A stretch of DNA of 64,000 nt from NCBI GenBank assembly GCA_900609035.2, contig UXAT02000051.1:92807-156806 (forward strand), read 5' to 3'. Position numbers and translations under genes: made by a program. The notes below the pieces were generated by a model. It ran no database searches and was not told where the DNA came from. It saw only the letters and a program-made list of their open reading frames with translations. How positions within the stretch are numbered: the stretch's first letter is position 1; each line of letters opens with the position of its first letter. This DNA is from Candidatus Defluviicoccus seviourii. Lineage in GTDB: Bacteria > Pseudomonadota > Alphaproteobacteria > Rhodospirillales > Defluviicoccaceae. Of this stretch, positions 7,652 through 19,900 are shown piece by piece.

Positions 7652-9067
7652 CTACTCGCCGGCCTTCTTAAGCAGCGCCGCGCCTTTACGCTGCGCCTCG
7701 GCGAACAGGACGGCGACGGCACACGACGCCAGCCGGGTCCGCGCGCTGTCGGCGCGGCTGGTCAACACGATCGGCGCCCGTACACCGACGACGATCCCGG
7801 CGGCCTCGGCATTGGCCATGAAGGTCAGCTGTTTGGCGAGGATGTTGCCGGCTTCGAGATCGGGGACGACCAGGATGTCGGCCTTGCCGGCAACCGGCGA
7901 GACGATGCCCTTGGTGCGGGCGGCCTCCTCGTCGATGGCGTTGTCGAAGGCGAGCGGCCCGTCAAGGATGCCGCCGGTGATCTGGCCGCGCTCGGCCATC
8001 TTGCACAGCGCTGCGGCCTCGATCGTGGACGGAATCTTGACCGTCACCGTCTCCACCGCCGACAGAATGGCGACTTTCGGCTCGGCGATTCCGACCGCGT
8101 GCGCGAGCTCGATCGCGTTCTGGACGATGTCGCGCTTCTCTTCGAGCGTCGGCATGATGTTGATGGCGGCATCGGTGACGATGATCGGTCGCGCGTAGGT
8201 CGGCACCGCGATGAGAAAGCAATGGCTAAGTCGGCGCTCGGTGCGCAGGCCAGCCTCCTTGCGCAGCACTTCCGACAACAGCTCGTCCGTGTGCAGGCTG
8301 CCCTTCATCAGCATCTGTGCTTCACCGGTACGCACCAAGCCGACCGCGATCTCGGCGGCGTGGTGGCTGTGGTCGGCTGGCACCAGGGAGCAGGAGCCGA
8401 GGTCGATCCCCGCTTGTGCCGCAAGCGTGCGGATCTTCTTCTCCGGGCCGACCAGGATCGGCGTGATCAGTTTGCGTTCGGCGGCATCGATGGCACCGCG
8501 CAGGGCATCTTCGCTGCAGGGATGAACGACCGCGCAAGAGGACGGCGGCAGCCCGTCGCACATCCTGAGGAGCTCAAGGTAACGGTCCTCGCGACGCAAC
8601 TGCACCTTCGGCATGTCGGGGCGCGGCAGACGGATCTTGCTGCGCGGCGCCAGGACCTCGCAGGTCCCGGTCATCAGCGCCTCGCCTTTCGCGTTGGTGA
8701 GGCGACAATCGAGGAGTATTTCGCCGGATGCGGCGCGCTTCTCCTTCACGGTCACCGTTGCCGTGACCACCTCGCCGACCGGGATCGGCCGATGCACGCG
8801 CATTGACGCGGCGGTGCTGATCGAGCCGAGACCCGGCAGATGTGAGCCCGCCAGCGTTCCGAACAGGCTTGCGCCCCACATGGTGTGGCCGCCGCCAAGT
8901 GCAAAAATCGAGCTGTCGGCCGGCCCGGGATCGAGATCGATGAGGTTCAGGTTGCCGGTTACCGCCGCCCAGGTCTCGATGTCGTCGTGGCGCAGTGCCC
9001 GACTGATGCTGGCGCTCTCGCCGATCTCGATCTCATCGAAGGTCCGGTTCTCGATCATCTCGACCAT
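7652..9067 (-). CDS. bifunctional MaoC-like hydratase / phosphate acetyltransferase fusion
   Basis: 471 residues from ATG 9067 with GGGGA at suitable spacing; the open frame continues upstream without support. Residues 1-140 look like a MaoC-type hotdog domain (RTFDEIEIGESASISRAL, then the hydratase-like GGGHTMWGASLFGTLAG). Residues 160-470 form a phosphate acetyl/butyryltransferase domain, with ERKLITPILVGP, LMKGSLHTDELL, LSHCFLIAVPTYARPIIVTDAAINI and FDNAIDEEAARTKGIVS. The hotdog part may bind (R)-3-hydroxyacyl or enoyl-CoA; the PTA part swaps CoA for phosphate. It lies 5 bp before ackA, completing an acyl-CoA to acid route with ATP gain. Whether the MaoC half is catalytic or only regulatory is not known. 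Confidence 0.93.
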   Translation of the reverse strand: MVEMIENRTFDEIEIGESASISRALRHDDIETWAAVTGNLNLIDLDPGPADSSIFALGGGHTMWGASLFGTLAGSHLPGLGSISTAASMRVHRPIPVGEVVTATVTVKEKRAASGEILLDCRLTNAKGEALMTGTCEVLAPRSKIRLPRPDMPKVQLRREDRYLELLRMCDGLPPSSCAVVHPCSEDALRGAIDAAERKLITPILVGPEKKIRTLAAQAGIDLGSCSLVPADHSHHAAEIAVGLVRTGEAQMLMKGSLHTDELLSEVLRKEAGLRTERRLSHCFLIAVPTYARPIIVTDAAINIMPTLEEKRDIVQNAIELAHAVGIAEPKVAILSAVETVTVKIPSTIEAAALCKMAERGQITGGILDGPLAFDNAIDEEAARTKGIVSPVAGKADILVVPDLEAGNILAKQLTFMANAEAAGIVVGVRAPIVLTSRADSARTRLASCAVAVLFAEAQRKGAALLKKAGE

Positions 9068-9098
9068 GCGCGCGTCCCCATCTATAGCGAAGGAATGA

Positions 9099-9473
9099 TC
9101 ATTCTGGCGCGATGTCCTCGGCCGTGAGCCAAGCGATTGCCTTGTCGCGATGGGAAGGCGGAAAGCGGCGCACGGTCGCGGCGCGAAAGACGTCGGCGAT
9201 GCGCGCCTGCTCATCCTCCCACTTCGGCTCGGCAAGAATGGCGATCCGCACGACCGAAGCCCAGCTTTTCATGCCGAACTGGGTTCCGACCGACTTGGCG
9301 CCGGCTTCCCATCCTTCGAGCTCGCTCCAGTCAAGCAGGATGAAATCGCGCCGTTCGTCGTTCAGCAGCGGCCCGATCGCTTCGGCGCAGCGGTCGATTT
9401 CGGCCTCGGAAATCATGTTCGTCATCTTGAGCGCGATCACCCGGTCTTTCCGCAGCGGCAATACCTCGATCAT
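9099..9473 (-). CDS. SpoIIAA/STAS-like protein
   Basis: 124 residues, first gene of the probable operon with the MaoC-PTA fusion and ackA, 31 bp before the fusion. The start at ATG 9473 has an AGGAGG about 8 nt upstream. The fold-level pattern is that of PF11964 SpoIIAA-like proteins: IEVLPLRKDRVIALKMTNMISEAEI, then RRDFILLDWSELEGW, then MKSWASVVRIAILAEPKW and a C-terminal FPPSHRDKAIAWL. Members are small alpha/beta proteins of uncertain function, sometimes found beside membrane or stress genes. Its position suggests a role linked to acetyl phosphate metabolism, but that is inference only. Confidence 0.75.
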   Translation of the reverse strand: MIEVLPLRKDRVIALKMTNMISEAEIDRCAEAIGPLLNDERRDFILLDWSELEGWEAGAKSVGTQFGMKSWASVVRIAILAEPKWEDEQARIADVFRAATVRRFPPSHRDKAIAWLTAEDIAPE

Positions 9474-9702
9474 TAACGTCCCTCCTCACCTTGGCCTTAT
9501 GTTGGCGCGTCCACGAACATTAGAAAAAAGCGTGCCTGCGAACAACGGTTCCCCTTGAGCGAGGGAGGGCCGAGCGCGCAGCCGCGATGGCGCTTGCGGG
9601 CGTGGGCGCGGATTGTTGCTTGGGGCGGACCCTACCACGGCGGTCCGGATGCACTACATAGACGTGTGTGAGGTTTTCACGAGCGGGGATCGGAGAACGG
9701 CC

Positions 9703-10368
9703 ATGCGGATATCGCTGTTCAAGCAGCGCAGCCTGCCCTCGGCGGCCGAGGCACTCCCCGGGCGCAGCGACGAGATGGCGGTGCCCGGCCAGCATTACGT
9801 CTTGGGGACGCCGCTTCGGCCGCCGTTCCCAATTACCTGTGAGCAGGCGGTCTTTGGCTTGGGGTGCTTCTGGGGTGCCGAGCGGCGCTTCTGGACGCTG
9901 CCGGGCGTCTTCACGACAGCCGTGGGCTATGCCGGCGGCCACACGCCCAATCCCACCTATGAAGAGGTCTGTTCGGGTCACACCGGTCATGCCGAGGTGG
10001 TGCTCGTCGTGTTCGATCCCGCCGTGACCACCTACGGCCAGCTCTTGAAGTGCTTCTGGGAGAGTCACGACCCCAGCCAGGGCATGCGCCAGGGCAATGA
10101 CGTCGGCACCCAGTACCGCTCGATCATCCTGACCCACGGGTCGGCCCAGCGCGCCCACGCGGAAGCGATCCTTCGCGTCTACCAGTCGCGGCTGAGCGCG
10201 GCCGGTGGCGCCGCGATCACGACCGAGATCGCCGATGCCGGGCCGTTCTATTATGCCGAAGCCTATCACCAGCAGTATCTGGCCAAGAACCCCGGCGGCT
10301 ACTGCGGCCTTGGCGGCACTGGTGTCAGTTGTCCGGCCGATGTGCTGGTGACGGCCGACGCCACTTGA
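9703..10368 (+). CDS. msrA: peptide-methionine (S)-S-oxide reductase
   Basis: 221 residues from ATG 9703, with GGAG nine bases upstream. MsrA repairs oxidised methionine. The catalytic motif GCFWGAE has C55; the C-terminal [12 protein letters not shown] carries two further cysteines that match the recycling cysteines of E. coli-type enzymes. A 45-residue N-terminal extension before the catalytic motif is also typical of that longer class. [22 protein letters not shown] core residues are present as [21 protein letters not shown]. It is divergent from the SpoIIAA-like operon, sharing a 229-bp intergenic region in which I see no clear operator. Confidence 0.96.
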   Translation: MRISLFKQRSLPSAAEALPGRSDEMAVPGQHYVLGTPLRPPFPITCEQAVFGLGCFWGAERRFWTLPGVFTTAVGYAGGHTPNPTYEEVCSGHTGHAEVVLVVFDPAVTTYGQLLKCFWESHDPSQGMRQGNDVGTQYRSIILTHGSAQRAHAEAILRVYQSRLSAAGGAAITTEIADAGPFYYAEAYHQQYLAKNPGGYCGLGGTGVSCPADVLVTADAT

Positions 10369-10610
10369 TCAGGCGGCCGCACTGAGCCACTGAGGCGGGC
10401 CACTGGTGTTCGAATCGGACGGCGGGTGTGGCCGGCCCGGCAACACGCGCGCTTTTCCGAGCCAAATACTGCGATTGGGGAGTTGACGCGGCCGTGCAAA
10501 GGCGGCATGGATGCCGCCGCCTCGGCGAGGGCGAGCCGTTACCGAGGCACGCGTGACGGCGCCTGCCTGCCGGCATGCAGGTCTCAAACCGTGCTGTGGG
10601 TTGGATCGTG

Positions 10611-10784
10611 ATGCGAAAGAAGCAACGGATCTTCATTCGCCGCCGCCAAGGCAACCGCCGGACCGTGCTGCTGGCTACCTTGGTGTTGCTCGGCTTGGCG
10701 ATCTGGGCGGGCACGGCGCAAGACCCGCAGCTGCCGCCGATCTACCTGAAAGCGGCCCCGGTCGACACTGAAGCCGGCCGCTGA
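10611..10784 (+). CDS. small basic single-pass membrane protein, 57 aa, unknown
   Basis: From ATG 10611 the frame gives a very basic head (MRKKQRIFIRRRQGNRR), one membrane helix (TVLLATLVLLGLAIWAG, about residues 18-34), and a short proline-containing tail. The charge pattern predicts the N-terminus inside. The ribosome binding site is weak. The 242 bp between msrA and this frame hold no gene I can support, only an imperfect palindrome at 10562-10581. No family is recognised. The coherent membrane topology is the main argument for it being real. Confidence 0.42.
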   Translation: MRKKQRIFIRRRQGNRRTVLLATLVLLGLAIWAGTAQDPQLPPIYLKAAPVDTEAGR

Positions 10785-10867
10785 ATTCACCCTCCTGAAG
10801 CCTTCATCCCAGCTTGCTTCACGCGTGAGACATAAGCGCTCGCGCCTTATGGCTTGAGCACGCCTCC

Positions 10868-13036
<2,169 letters not shown>

Positions 13037-13310
13037 CGGGAGTCCTTGAGATGTCGCGGCGGGCACGGTGCGCAGGCAACGGCAGCGGCAGGAAGCGCCA
13101 CCCTACCCTGCTTTCACCCCGCCGCCAACCCAGAGGCGGGCTCTCCCTGGCAGAGGGTGGCCAGCCTGCGCCGGCCATGACGATAAAGGGGCGCATCTCT
13201 TCCCAAAAAAGCACGTCATGCGCGGGCCCCGAAGCCTCTTAGTTACGGTCTTGGTTGACAAGATGCGCTGGACATGGGCATTTATATTTCAACTCGTGGA
13301 GACATTCAAG

Positions 13311-13766
13311 ATGGGGGCCAATATGCGTCGTTTGGCAATTTTCGGTTCGATCTTAATGCTGCTTGGCTGCGCAACAACACATGAAGGATCTGAACTCGTT
13401 GATGAGCAAATTCAGAAAATAAAGATTGGTGTGACAAAAAAAGATCAGATTATTTCTCTGTTTGGTCAGCCTCAGCAGCAGGGCATGGGGTTCATAACGC
13501 CGGTACCTCCAGATACCGCTAACCCAACGTACACTAATAGAATTTCTGTGGAACGCTCTAATTCGCCGCGGGACGGAGAGACCCTAATTTACGTGGATGC
13601 AACTAAAGTAATAAAGGGGTTTGGACTCGTTGACTATTCCGAGAGATCGCTCAACGTCTATCTTGTCAAAGGCGTCGTCTCGGAGTGTATTCTTGCAAGC
13701 ACACGTTTCGGGCAGGAAGGTAGTTCTCGCCAGGAACAGCGATGCGGCCAGCCCGCGAACCATTAA
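13311..13766 (+). CDS. lipoprotein with SmpA/BamE-like domain, unknown role
   Basis: 151 residues from ATG 13311 (GGAGA upstream), or 147 from the in-frame ATG 13323. A lipoprotein signal peptide ends in LMLLGC-ATT, so the mature protein is probably lipid-anchored in the envelope. The middle part, VDEQIQKIKIGVTKKDQIISLFGQPQ, is the BamE/SmpA-type pattern (KIxxGxTxxxVxxxxGxP). The gene body is visibly AT-richer than its neighbours (many AAA, ATT and ATA codons), suggesting recent acquisition. It is not adjacent to any bam gene, so a general outer-membrane assembly role should not be assumed. Confidence 0.75.
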   Translation: MGANMRRLAIFGSILMLLGCATTHEGSELVDEQIQKIKIGVTKKDQIISLFGQPQQQGMGFITPVPPDTANPTYTNRISVERSNSPRDGETLIYVDATKVIKGFGLVDYSERSLNVYLVKGVVSECILASTRFGQEGSSRQEQRCGQPANH

Positions 13767-13873
13767 GCGGCAAGCGGTGTATCGGTCCACGGAGTGCCAC
13801 GGGCGGCGACTGTGCCGGCGATGCGGATTGAGGCGATGGGACCTGCCGTCGTGATGGGAAGGACAAGCCGTCG

Positions 13874-14077
13874 ATGAAGCTCAAAGTCATTGTCCACGAA
13901 GCCGAAGAGGGAGGCTACTGGGCCGAGGTCCCGGCCATACCCGGCTGCGCCACCCAAGGTGAAACCTTCGAGGCGTTGCTGAGCAATCTTTATGAGGCTG
14001 TGGAGGGCTGTTTGTCAGTCGATGTCGCCCCGCCCTCGGCCAGCGCGGGGACCAGAGTGGTCGAAATCGCCGTATGA
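13874..14077 (+). CDS. hicB: HicB-family antitoxin (second module)
   Basis: 67 residues: MKLKVIVHEAEEGGYWAEVPAIPGC, then QGETFEALLSNLYEAVEGCL, the HicB partial RNase H pattern. ATG 13874 is preceded by GGAAGGA. It overlaps hicA by 4 bp and comes first, the reverse of the module at 5.9-6.3 kb. It probably neutralises the HicA encoded immediately downstream. It has no added DNA-binding domain. Cross-talk with the first module seems unlikely because the two HicB proteins share little beyond the motif. Confidence 0.87.
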   Translation: MKLKVIVHEAEEGGYWAEVPAIPGCATQGETFEALLSNLYEAVEGCLSVDVAPPSASAGTRVVEIAV

Positions 14078-14283
14078 AATCGATGAGCGGCAAGCAGCTA
14101 TGCCGTGTCCTGGAACAACACGGCTGGCGGCTGCTTCGCGTCCACGGCAGTCATCACATCTATGGCAAGGAGGGCAGCGTTGTTCGCCTTTCCGTTCCCG
14201 TCCGCGGCAACACGCCACTGAAGACTGGTTTGCTGCGGCATCTTCTCAAATCAGCAGGTTTGGGCGAGCACGACCTGCCGTGA
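14074..14283 (+). CDS. hicA: HicA-family toxin (second module)
   Basis: 69 residues: MSGKQLCRVLEQHGWRLLRV, then HGSHHIYGKEG with the conserved G-S-H, then VRLSVPVRGNTPLKTGLLRHLLKSAGL. This is a complete HicA mRNA interferase pattern. Start ATG 14074 overlaps the hicB stop; an in-frame ATG three codons later is an alternative. It is convergent with anmK, with a REP-like hairpin between the two. Confidence 0.9.
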   Translation: MKSMSGKQLCRVLEQHGWRLLRVHGSHHIYGKEGSVVRLSVPVRGNTPLKTGLLRHLLKSAGLGEHDLP

Positions 14284-14364
14284 CTCCGACCCCGGAGTTC
14301 CGGCTCGGGATTGCCGAAGGCGTATTCTGACGCATGTTTCGGATCGACCCGTGCAGTCACATCC

Positions 14365-14400
14365 GGCGGATCACGCTCCGCTTTAGATCCGCCCTACGAC
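14365..14400. repeat. REP-like extragenic palindrome
   Basis: Perfect 8-bp arms GGCGGATC (14365-14372) and GATCCGCC (14386-14393) flank a 13-nt loop, followed by CTACG. The core GGCGGAT...ATCCGCCCTACG is, from memory, a common extragenic palindrome in proteobacterial genomes. It lies between the convergent hicA and anmK stops and could act as a bidirectional terminator or mRNA-end stabiliser. Only one copy is in this window. Confidence 0.6.
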
Positions 14401-14401
14401 T

Positions 14402-15601
14402 TCATGCCGGGGGCGGGGCGGCGGAGCCGGGCAGCCACAGCCGGCCGCCTGGCTGCGGCGCCGGCACGCCGGTCGTGCCCGGCAGGCTGAGCGGCAATCC
14501 TTTCAGCGAGCGGACGGCGAGAAACGCGAACGCCTCTGCTTCGAGCGCATCGCCGCGCCCGCCGACCGCTTCAACCGGTGCCACCGGCGCTCCCACCGCT
14601 TCTGCGATCAACGCCGCCAGCACGCCGTTATGGCGGCCGCCGCCGGCGAGCAACCAACGCCGCGGTGGCTGCGGCAGAAACGTGCGCGCGCGGCCGATTG
14701 TGGCCGCGGTGAAGGCCGCGAGCGTCGCCGCGCCGTCAGCCGCCGCCAGCCCGTGCAACTCTGCGAGGAGGCCTGCGAACGCGTCGCGGTCGAGCGACTT
14801 CGGTGGCGGCTGGCGGAAGTAGGGATGCGCCAGCCAGCGGTCGAGGCGCGCACAGTCGGCGCGGCCGGATTGTGCCAGGCGGCCGTCTGCATCAAAGGCT
14901 TCGCCGGTGGTGGCGCGCACCCAGTCATCGATCAGCGCGTTGCCGGGCCCGGTGTCGAAAGCAAGAATCTGCTGCCCCGGGCCGTTCTCTCTGCCTATCC
15001 ACGTGATGTTGGCAACGCCGCCCAGGTTCACGACCGCGAGCGGCTTTTCAAGGTCAGCCGCCAGGGCCTGGTGATAGAGCGGCACCAGCGGCGCCCCTTG
15101 GCCGCCCGCCTGGACATCCGCCGTCCGGAAATCGGCGACCACGGGGAGGCGCAGCCGGTCGGCCAGGCGCTGCGGATCACCGATCTGGATCGTTTCCCGA
15201 TGCTCCGGATCGTGCCAGACCGTCTGGCCGTGAAAGCCGATCACGTCGATGCCCGCCGGTCCGGTGCCCGCAATGCCCGCGCGCGCGAGCAGCGCCTCGA
15301 CCGCGTCCGCATGGCGATCGGTCAGCGCTTCGATGGTCGCCTGCCAGGACGGCTGCGGCCGTTGGCCCAGGCAGGCCCGCAGCGCGGCACGGAAGGCGGG
15401 GCTGTAGGGCAGCGTCAGCGCCGGGCCGAAGGCGGTGGCGCGCGTGCCGTCGGTTGTCAGCAGCGCAGCATCGACGCCGTCGAGCGAGGTGCCGCTCATC
15501 AGGCCGATGGCAGTGAGCGGTTGGCGCCGGGCCTTGGCTTGAAGCGCGTCGGCACGCGGATCGGCGACCGATGCGGCGGTTGTCGCGGTGCTCGTGGCCA
15601 T
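14402..15601 (-). CDS. anmK: anhydro-N-acetylmuramic acid kinase
   Basis: 399 residues from ATG 15601; an in-frame ATG at 15625 would add eight. Neither has a strong ribosome binding site. AnmK cleaves and phosphorylates 1,6-anhydro-MurNAc to MurNAc-6-P during cell-wall recycling. The ATPase motifs are clear: GLMSGTSLDGVDAAL at the N-terminus, VIGFHGQTVWH, VADFRTADVQAGGQGAPLVPL, VVNLGGVANIT, DTGPGNALIDDW and LLAGGGRHNGVL. It is divergent from tyrS with only about 44 bp between the starts, an arrangement often seen for these two genes. Confidence 0.95.
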   Translation of the reverse strand: MATSTATTAASVADPRADALQAKARRQPLTAIGLMSGTSLDGVDAALLTTDGTRATAFGPALTLPYSPAFRAALRACLGQRPQPSWQATIEALTDRHADAVEALLARAGIAGTGPAGIDVIGFHGQTVWHDPEHRETIQIGDPQRLADRLRLPVVADFRTADVQAGGQGAPLVPLYHQALAADLEKPLAVVNLGGVANITWIGRENGPGQQILAFDTGPGNALIDDWVRATTGEAFDADGRLAQSGRADCARLDRWLAHPYFRQPPPKSLDRDAFAGLLAELHGLAAADGAATLAAFTAATIGRARTFLPQPPRRWLLAGGGRHNGVLAALIAEAVGAPVAPVEAVGGRGDALEAEAFAFLAVRSLKGLPLSLPGTTGVPAPQPGGRLWLPGSAAPPPA

Positions 15602-15645
15602 GCTAAAGCCGTTTCGCCTTTCCATTGCGCATTAGACCGCTGATC

Positions 15646-16914
15646 ATGACCTCGTTCCGTTCGGAGTTCATCCGCGCCGTCGTCGCGCGGCAATACCTGC
15701 ACCAGTGCACCGATCTGGCGGCGCTCGACGAGCGCGCAGCCGAGGGGCCGCTCGCGGCCTACATCGGTTTCGACTGCACCGCGCCCAGTTTGCACGTCGG
15801 CAGCCTGGTGTCGATCATGCTGTTGCGCCGGCTGCAGCAGGCCGGCCACAAGCCGATCGTGCTGATGGGCGGCGGCACGACCAAGGTCGGCGATCCGTCT
15901 GGCAAGGACGAAGCCCGCAAGCTGTTGAGTGACGCCGAGATCGCCGCCAACATGGCCGGCATCCGCCAAGTTTTTCAGCGCTTTCTCAGCTTCGGCGACG
16001 GCCCCACCGACGCCTTGATGGTGAACAACGCCGACTGGCTCGATACGCTCGCCTACATCGCCTTCTTGCGCGACTACGGCCGCCACTTCTCCGTCAACCG
16101 CATGCTGAGCTTTGATTCGGTGCGCCTGCGGCTGGAGCGCGAGCAGCCGTTGTCGTTCCTCGAGTTCAACTACATGGTGCTGCAGTCCTACGACTTCCTG
16201 GAGCTTTCGCGCCGCAACCGCTGCGTCTTGCAGATGGGTGGCTCGGATCAGTGGGGGAACATCGTCTGCGGTGTCGAGCTCGCCCGTCGTGTCAACGGCG
16301 ACACCCTGTTCGGCTTGACCACGCCGCTGATCACGACCGCATCGGGCGCCAAGATGGGCAAGACCGCCGCCGGTGCGGTCTGGCTGTCGGGGGGGATGTT
16401 CTCGGCTTACGACTACTGGCAGTTCTGGCGTAACACGGATGACGCCGACGTCGGCCGCTTCCTGCGTCTGTTCACCGACCTCGATCTCGACGAAATCGCG
16501 CGCCTGGAGCGGCTCGAAGGCCAGGAGCTGAACGAAGCCAAGAGCGTGCTGGCGAACGAGGCAACCCGGCTCTGCCACGGCGCGGAAGCCGCAGTCGCCG
16601 CTGCCGAGACCGCGCGCCAGACCTTCGCTGCCGGCGGCATCGGCGATGACCTGCCGGTGACCGAGGTCGCCCAGGCCGAGCTGGCCGCGGGCATCCCGGC
16701 GTTCGAGCTGTTTCGCCGTGCCGGCCTCGCGGCGTCGAACAGTGAGGCGCGCCGGCTAATCAAGGGCGGTGGCGCGCGGCTCAACAACCAGCCGCTGGCA
16801 GACGAGACGCGGATCGTGACCGCCGCGGATGCCGGGCCTGAAGGCCTGATCAAGCTCTCCGCTGGCAAGAAGCGCCACGCCCTGGTCCGACTCGTTGCCG
16901 GAAACCCGGCTTAG
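15646..16914 (+). CDS. tyrS: tyrosyl-tRNA synthetase
   Basis: 422 residues from ATG 15646. TyrRS charges tRNA-Tyr in the cytosol. The class I HIGH-like motif is PSLHVGSL, the KMSKS-like motif is [10 protein letters not shown], and the tyrosine-binding core [12 protein letters not shown] and [11 protein letters not shown] are present. The C-terminal S4 RNA-binding domain appears as [22 protein letters not shown]. It is divergent from anmK and its stop codon is nested with that of the convergent YhdP-like gene (4-bp overlap). There are no unusual features. Confidence 0.97.
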   Translation: MTSFRSEFIRAVVARQYLHQCTDLAALDERAAEGPLAAYIGFDCTAPSLHVGSLVSIMLLRRLQQAGHKPIVLMGGGTTKVGDPSGKDEARKLLSDAEIAANMAGIRQVFQRFLSFGDGPTDALMVNNADWLDTLAYIAFLRDYGRHFSVNRMLSFDSVRLRLEREQPLSFLEFNYMVLQSYDFLELSRRNRCVLQMGGSDQWGNIVCGVELARRVNGDTLFGLTTPLITTASGAKMGKTAAGAVWLSGGMFSAYDYWQFWRNTDDADVGRFLRLFTDLDLDEIARLERLEGQELNEAKSVLANEATRLCHGAEAAVAAAETARQTFAAGGIGDDLPVTEVAQAELAAGIPAFELFRRAGLAASNSEARRLIKGGGARLNNQPLADETRIVTAADAGPEGLIKLSAGKKRHALVRLVAGNPA

Positions 16915-19900
16915 GGTGGAGGTGGCGCCGGTGCCGGCTCGCTCGGTGCCAGCAAGTCGAACACCGCGAACAGGTGGCGCAGCACGCCGGGACCGACGAT
17001 GCTTAACGGGTTGATCCAGATGTGTGGATCGCCCAAGGGTCCACTGACCGCGTAGGTAGCGGCAAAAACGCCGCCGCCCGCTTCGCCGCCGGTGAACAGA
17101 TCGCCGATCAGTGGCAACCGGCCGAGCAGCGAGTTGATGACGTAGAACGGCACGATCGTCCCCTTGACGTCGACGCGCTCGGCTTCGACCTCGACCGTCC
17201 CTGATGCGGTCAGCCCGAGCGACGTGCCGTGCGCCTTGGCGTCGGTGAGCAGCAGGGTGCCGGCGCGCCAGGTGAACGGCGCATCGAGGGTGCTGAAGGA
17301 AATGCCCTCGCCGCGCAGGGCATCGGCAATGCCGGTCAGCGCCATGATGTTGAGGAGCCGCGCCAGGAGCGGCGCATTGACGATCTGGTAGTCCTTGATG
17401 CGCAGCCGTCCGGTGAGCGGCCGCTCCGGCTCTGTGTCCGCATACGTGCCGCTCATCGCGAGCCGGCCGCCGCGCAGGTCATCGAACAGCCCGAGCGCCT
17501 GCAGCGTCGTGCCGGCGTCCTCGGCCTCGATCGTGAGCCGACGGCGGCCGGCCGTATCCGGGCGTAACGCCACTGTAAGGGCGCTGCCGTTCGCTGCCTT
17601 GGCCGCGCCTCTGACCGGCGACCAGACACCCTTCTCGCGGACGGCAGTGAGCTGCACGGCGTCTAGCTTGCCGTTGGCATGGAACCAAACGCTGTCGACA
17701 TCGAGGGCGACATTGAGGGCGACTTCGACAGCACGATCCGCCGGCGGCTGGGCGGCTGCGGGCTCGCGTTTCGAAGTGCCACCACCGCGCAGCAGCGGCT
17801 CGACATCGAGGCTGCGGCCGCCCACGCGGATATCCCAGCCTCCAGCCTCCGAGCGGGCAGCCGTTGCAACGGCGTCCGTTCGGCCAACCGCAAAGCGATC
17901 GATCTCGACCAGACGCACGGCGCCGACTTTGTCGAAGCCGGCACGGGCGCTGATGTCAAGGCCATCGCCGCGGCACGCCGCGTTCGGGATGCGGGTAAGC
18001 GTGTCCTTGAGGAGGACGACCTCAAAGCTGCAGGTGGCGGGCGCGCCGGGCTGCTTGCTCCAGCCGACCGGGGCCAGCGTCACGGCTGCCGCGGTAAGGT
18101 CCGCCGAGACCGCGATCTCGGTCGTTCCCGCCTGCCGTAAGGTGAGATCGACCCGGCCGTCGAGTTCGCCGCCTTTCAGGAACCGGCTGAGATCGGCACC
18201 CGGCGGCAGCAGTGGCGCCAGCTTGGCCACTGCGACGCGTTCCGGGATCAGCGTCAGTTTGGTCTTGACCGGCGCGCGGGCGCGGAAATCCTCGTGCCAC
18301 GCGAGGTTGGCCGGGATCCCTGCCAGCGCCAGGGTTCCGTTCATGTCGAGACCGTTGTCGTTGACGCTGATACTCAGGTTGGCGTCGGTAATCGCATGCC
18401 CGTCCACGGCCTGCTCAAGAACGCCGCCGGTCACCTGGCCGTGGATATCAACCGCGATCCGCTCCATCGGCAGATCGCGAAGGAGCGGGAACTGCAGCTG
18501 CAGCCGCGCGCGCGCATGGCCGCTGGCCTGGTCGGGACGGATGCCGACCCGGTCGGTGTAGCGCAGCGGCGGCCGGCTGATGAGATCGAGAACGTCGCCG
18601 AGAGGGCCTTCAAGCGGGATGTCGATCGCGATCGCCTCGATCGGCTTGTCAAAATCGTGCAGAACGACGGTGCCACCGGCCAGGCTCAACCCCTGCGATG
18701 TGCCGCCCGCGAGCTCGATCGTGAGACTGTCGAGGTCAAACCGCGCCGTCCCGTCGACGCCGCGCACGGCCGGCAGTGGCGGCAGGTAGGCGACCGTCAC
18801 GTTACGAGCGCTGAAGGTTCCGCTCAGCGCCTCGACGGCGATGCCCTCCGGCTTCAACACGAGCGCGGCTGTGACGTCGGCGCGCTCGACCTTTCCGGCG
18901 GAGAGGTGGGCGACGCTCCACGTGTAGCCGCCGGGTGCCAGCCGCGGCGGCCAGTAGCGGCGAAAGGCATCGACCGGCAGCCCTTCGGCGACGGCCTTGA
19001 GCTGCGCCGTAGGCGGCGAGGCCAGCCGGTCAGCCTCGATCGTGGCGGTGATCAGCGGCCCAGCCAGGTCGAGTTCAAGATGCTCAACCATGACCTGGGC
19101 AGGTGTCGCCCGCGCGCGCGCTTTCAGCCGTGTCAGCGGGTAGCGGTGATCGACCGGCGGCGGCAGATGGACCTCGTTGTCCTCGGCAAAATCAACTGCA
19201 AGCTCGCGCAGCTCGAAGGCTTGCGCCGAGAGATCGATGCTTGCGGCAAGCTTTCCGCCCTTCACCTTCAGCGCCTGCGCCAGCGCCGGCTCTCCCAGCG
19301 CTTGCGCCACGGCCTCGGTCAGCACGAGCTGGCCGGAATCTGCTGTCAGCTGCGCGTCGAGCGCCTGGATGACGCCGGCACCGCTCGCGCGGAAACGCAC
19401 GCTGCCGTGCAAGGGCAGATCAACTGCCGCCAGCGGCTGCAACGGCGCGGCCGTCGCGGCGAAGCGGGCCGGGTTGAGCCCCTTGAGGCTGGCCTGCAGG
19501 TCGAGCGTGTCGGTTTCCGCCTTGAACGTTCCGAGCAGGTCGATGCCGCCGCTCTCGCTGCCCTCGATGGCGATCACCTGGGCATCGACGCTGAGGCCGC
19601 TGCCGGCCCGGCGAACGCCTGCGGTCGGGACGCGCGCGCTCAGCAGCTGCCCGCCATCGCTATCGATCACGTCGAGACGAGCATCGGTGAGGCGAATGTG
19701 ATTGAGGTAGCTGAGTGGTAACGAAGGATCGCGTTTGGAAACAAGGAGACCGCCGAGCAGGGCTCCTTCCGCGTCCGTTCTGTCGACGCCGGCAAACGCG
19801 ATCTGAAAATGGCCGTCGTCGGCGCGGATCAGCTGCACGTGGGCATGGAAGACTTCAATGTCCTCGATGAGGAGTTTGCGCTCGACGAGCGAGAGCGGGC

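Noticed and set aside
10395..10430. TTCGAATC resembling a tRNA T-loop
   Set aside because: No matching T-stem, anticodon arm or acceptor stem around it.
10562..10581. CCTGCCTGCCGGCATGCAGG imperfect palindrome
   Set aside because: GC-rich and single in the window; no neighbouring gene start or terminator logic supports a function.
10831..10851. CATAAG...CTTATG hairpin after the amylase gene
   Set aside because: Only six pairs with a mismatched interior and no T-run; not a convincing terminator.
18294..19721. 475-codon frame opposite the YhdP-like gene
   Set aside because: Composition typical of an antisense shadow; no domain or ribosome binding site.
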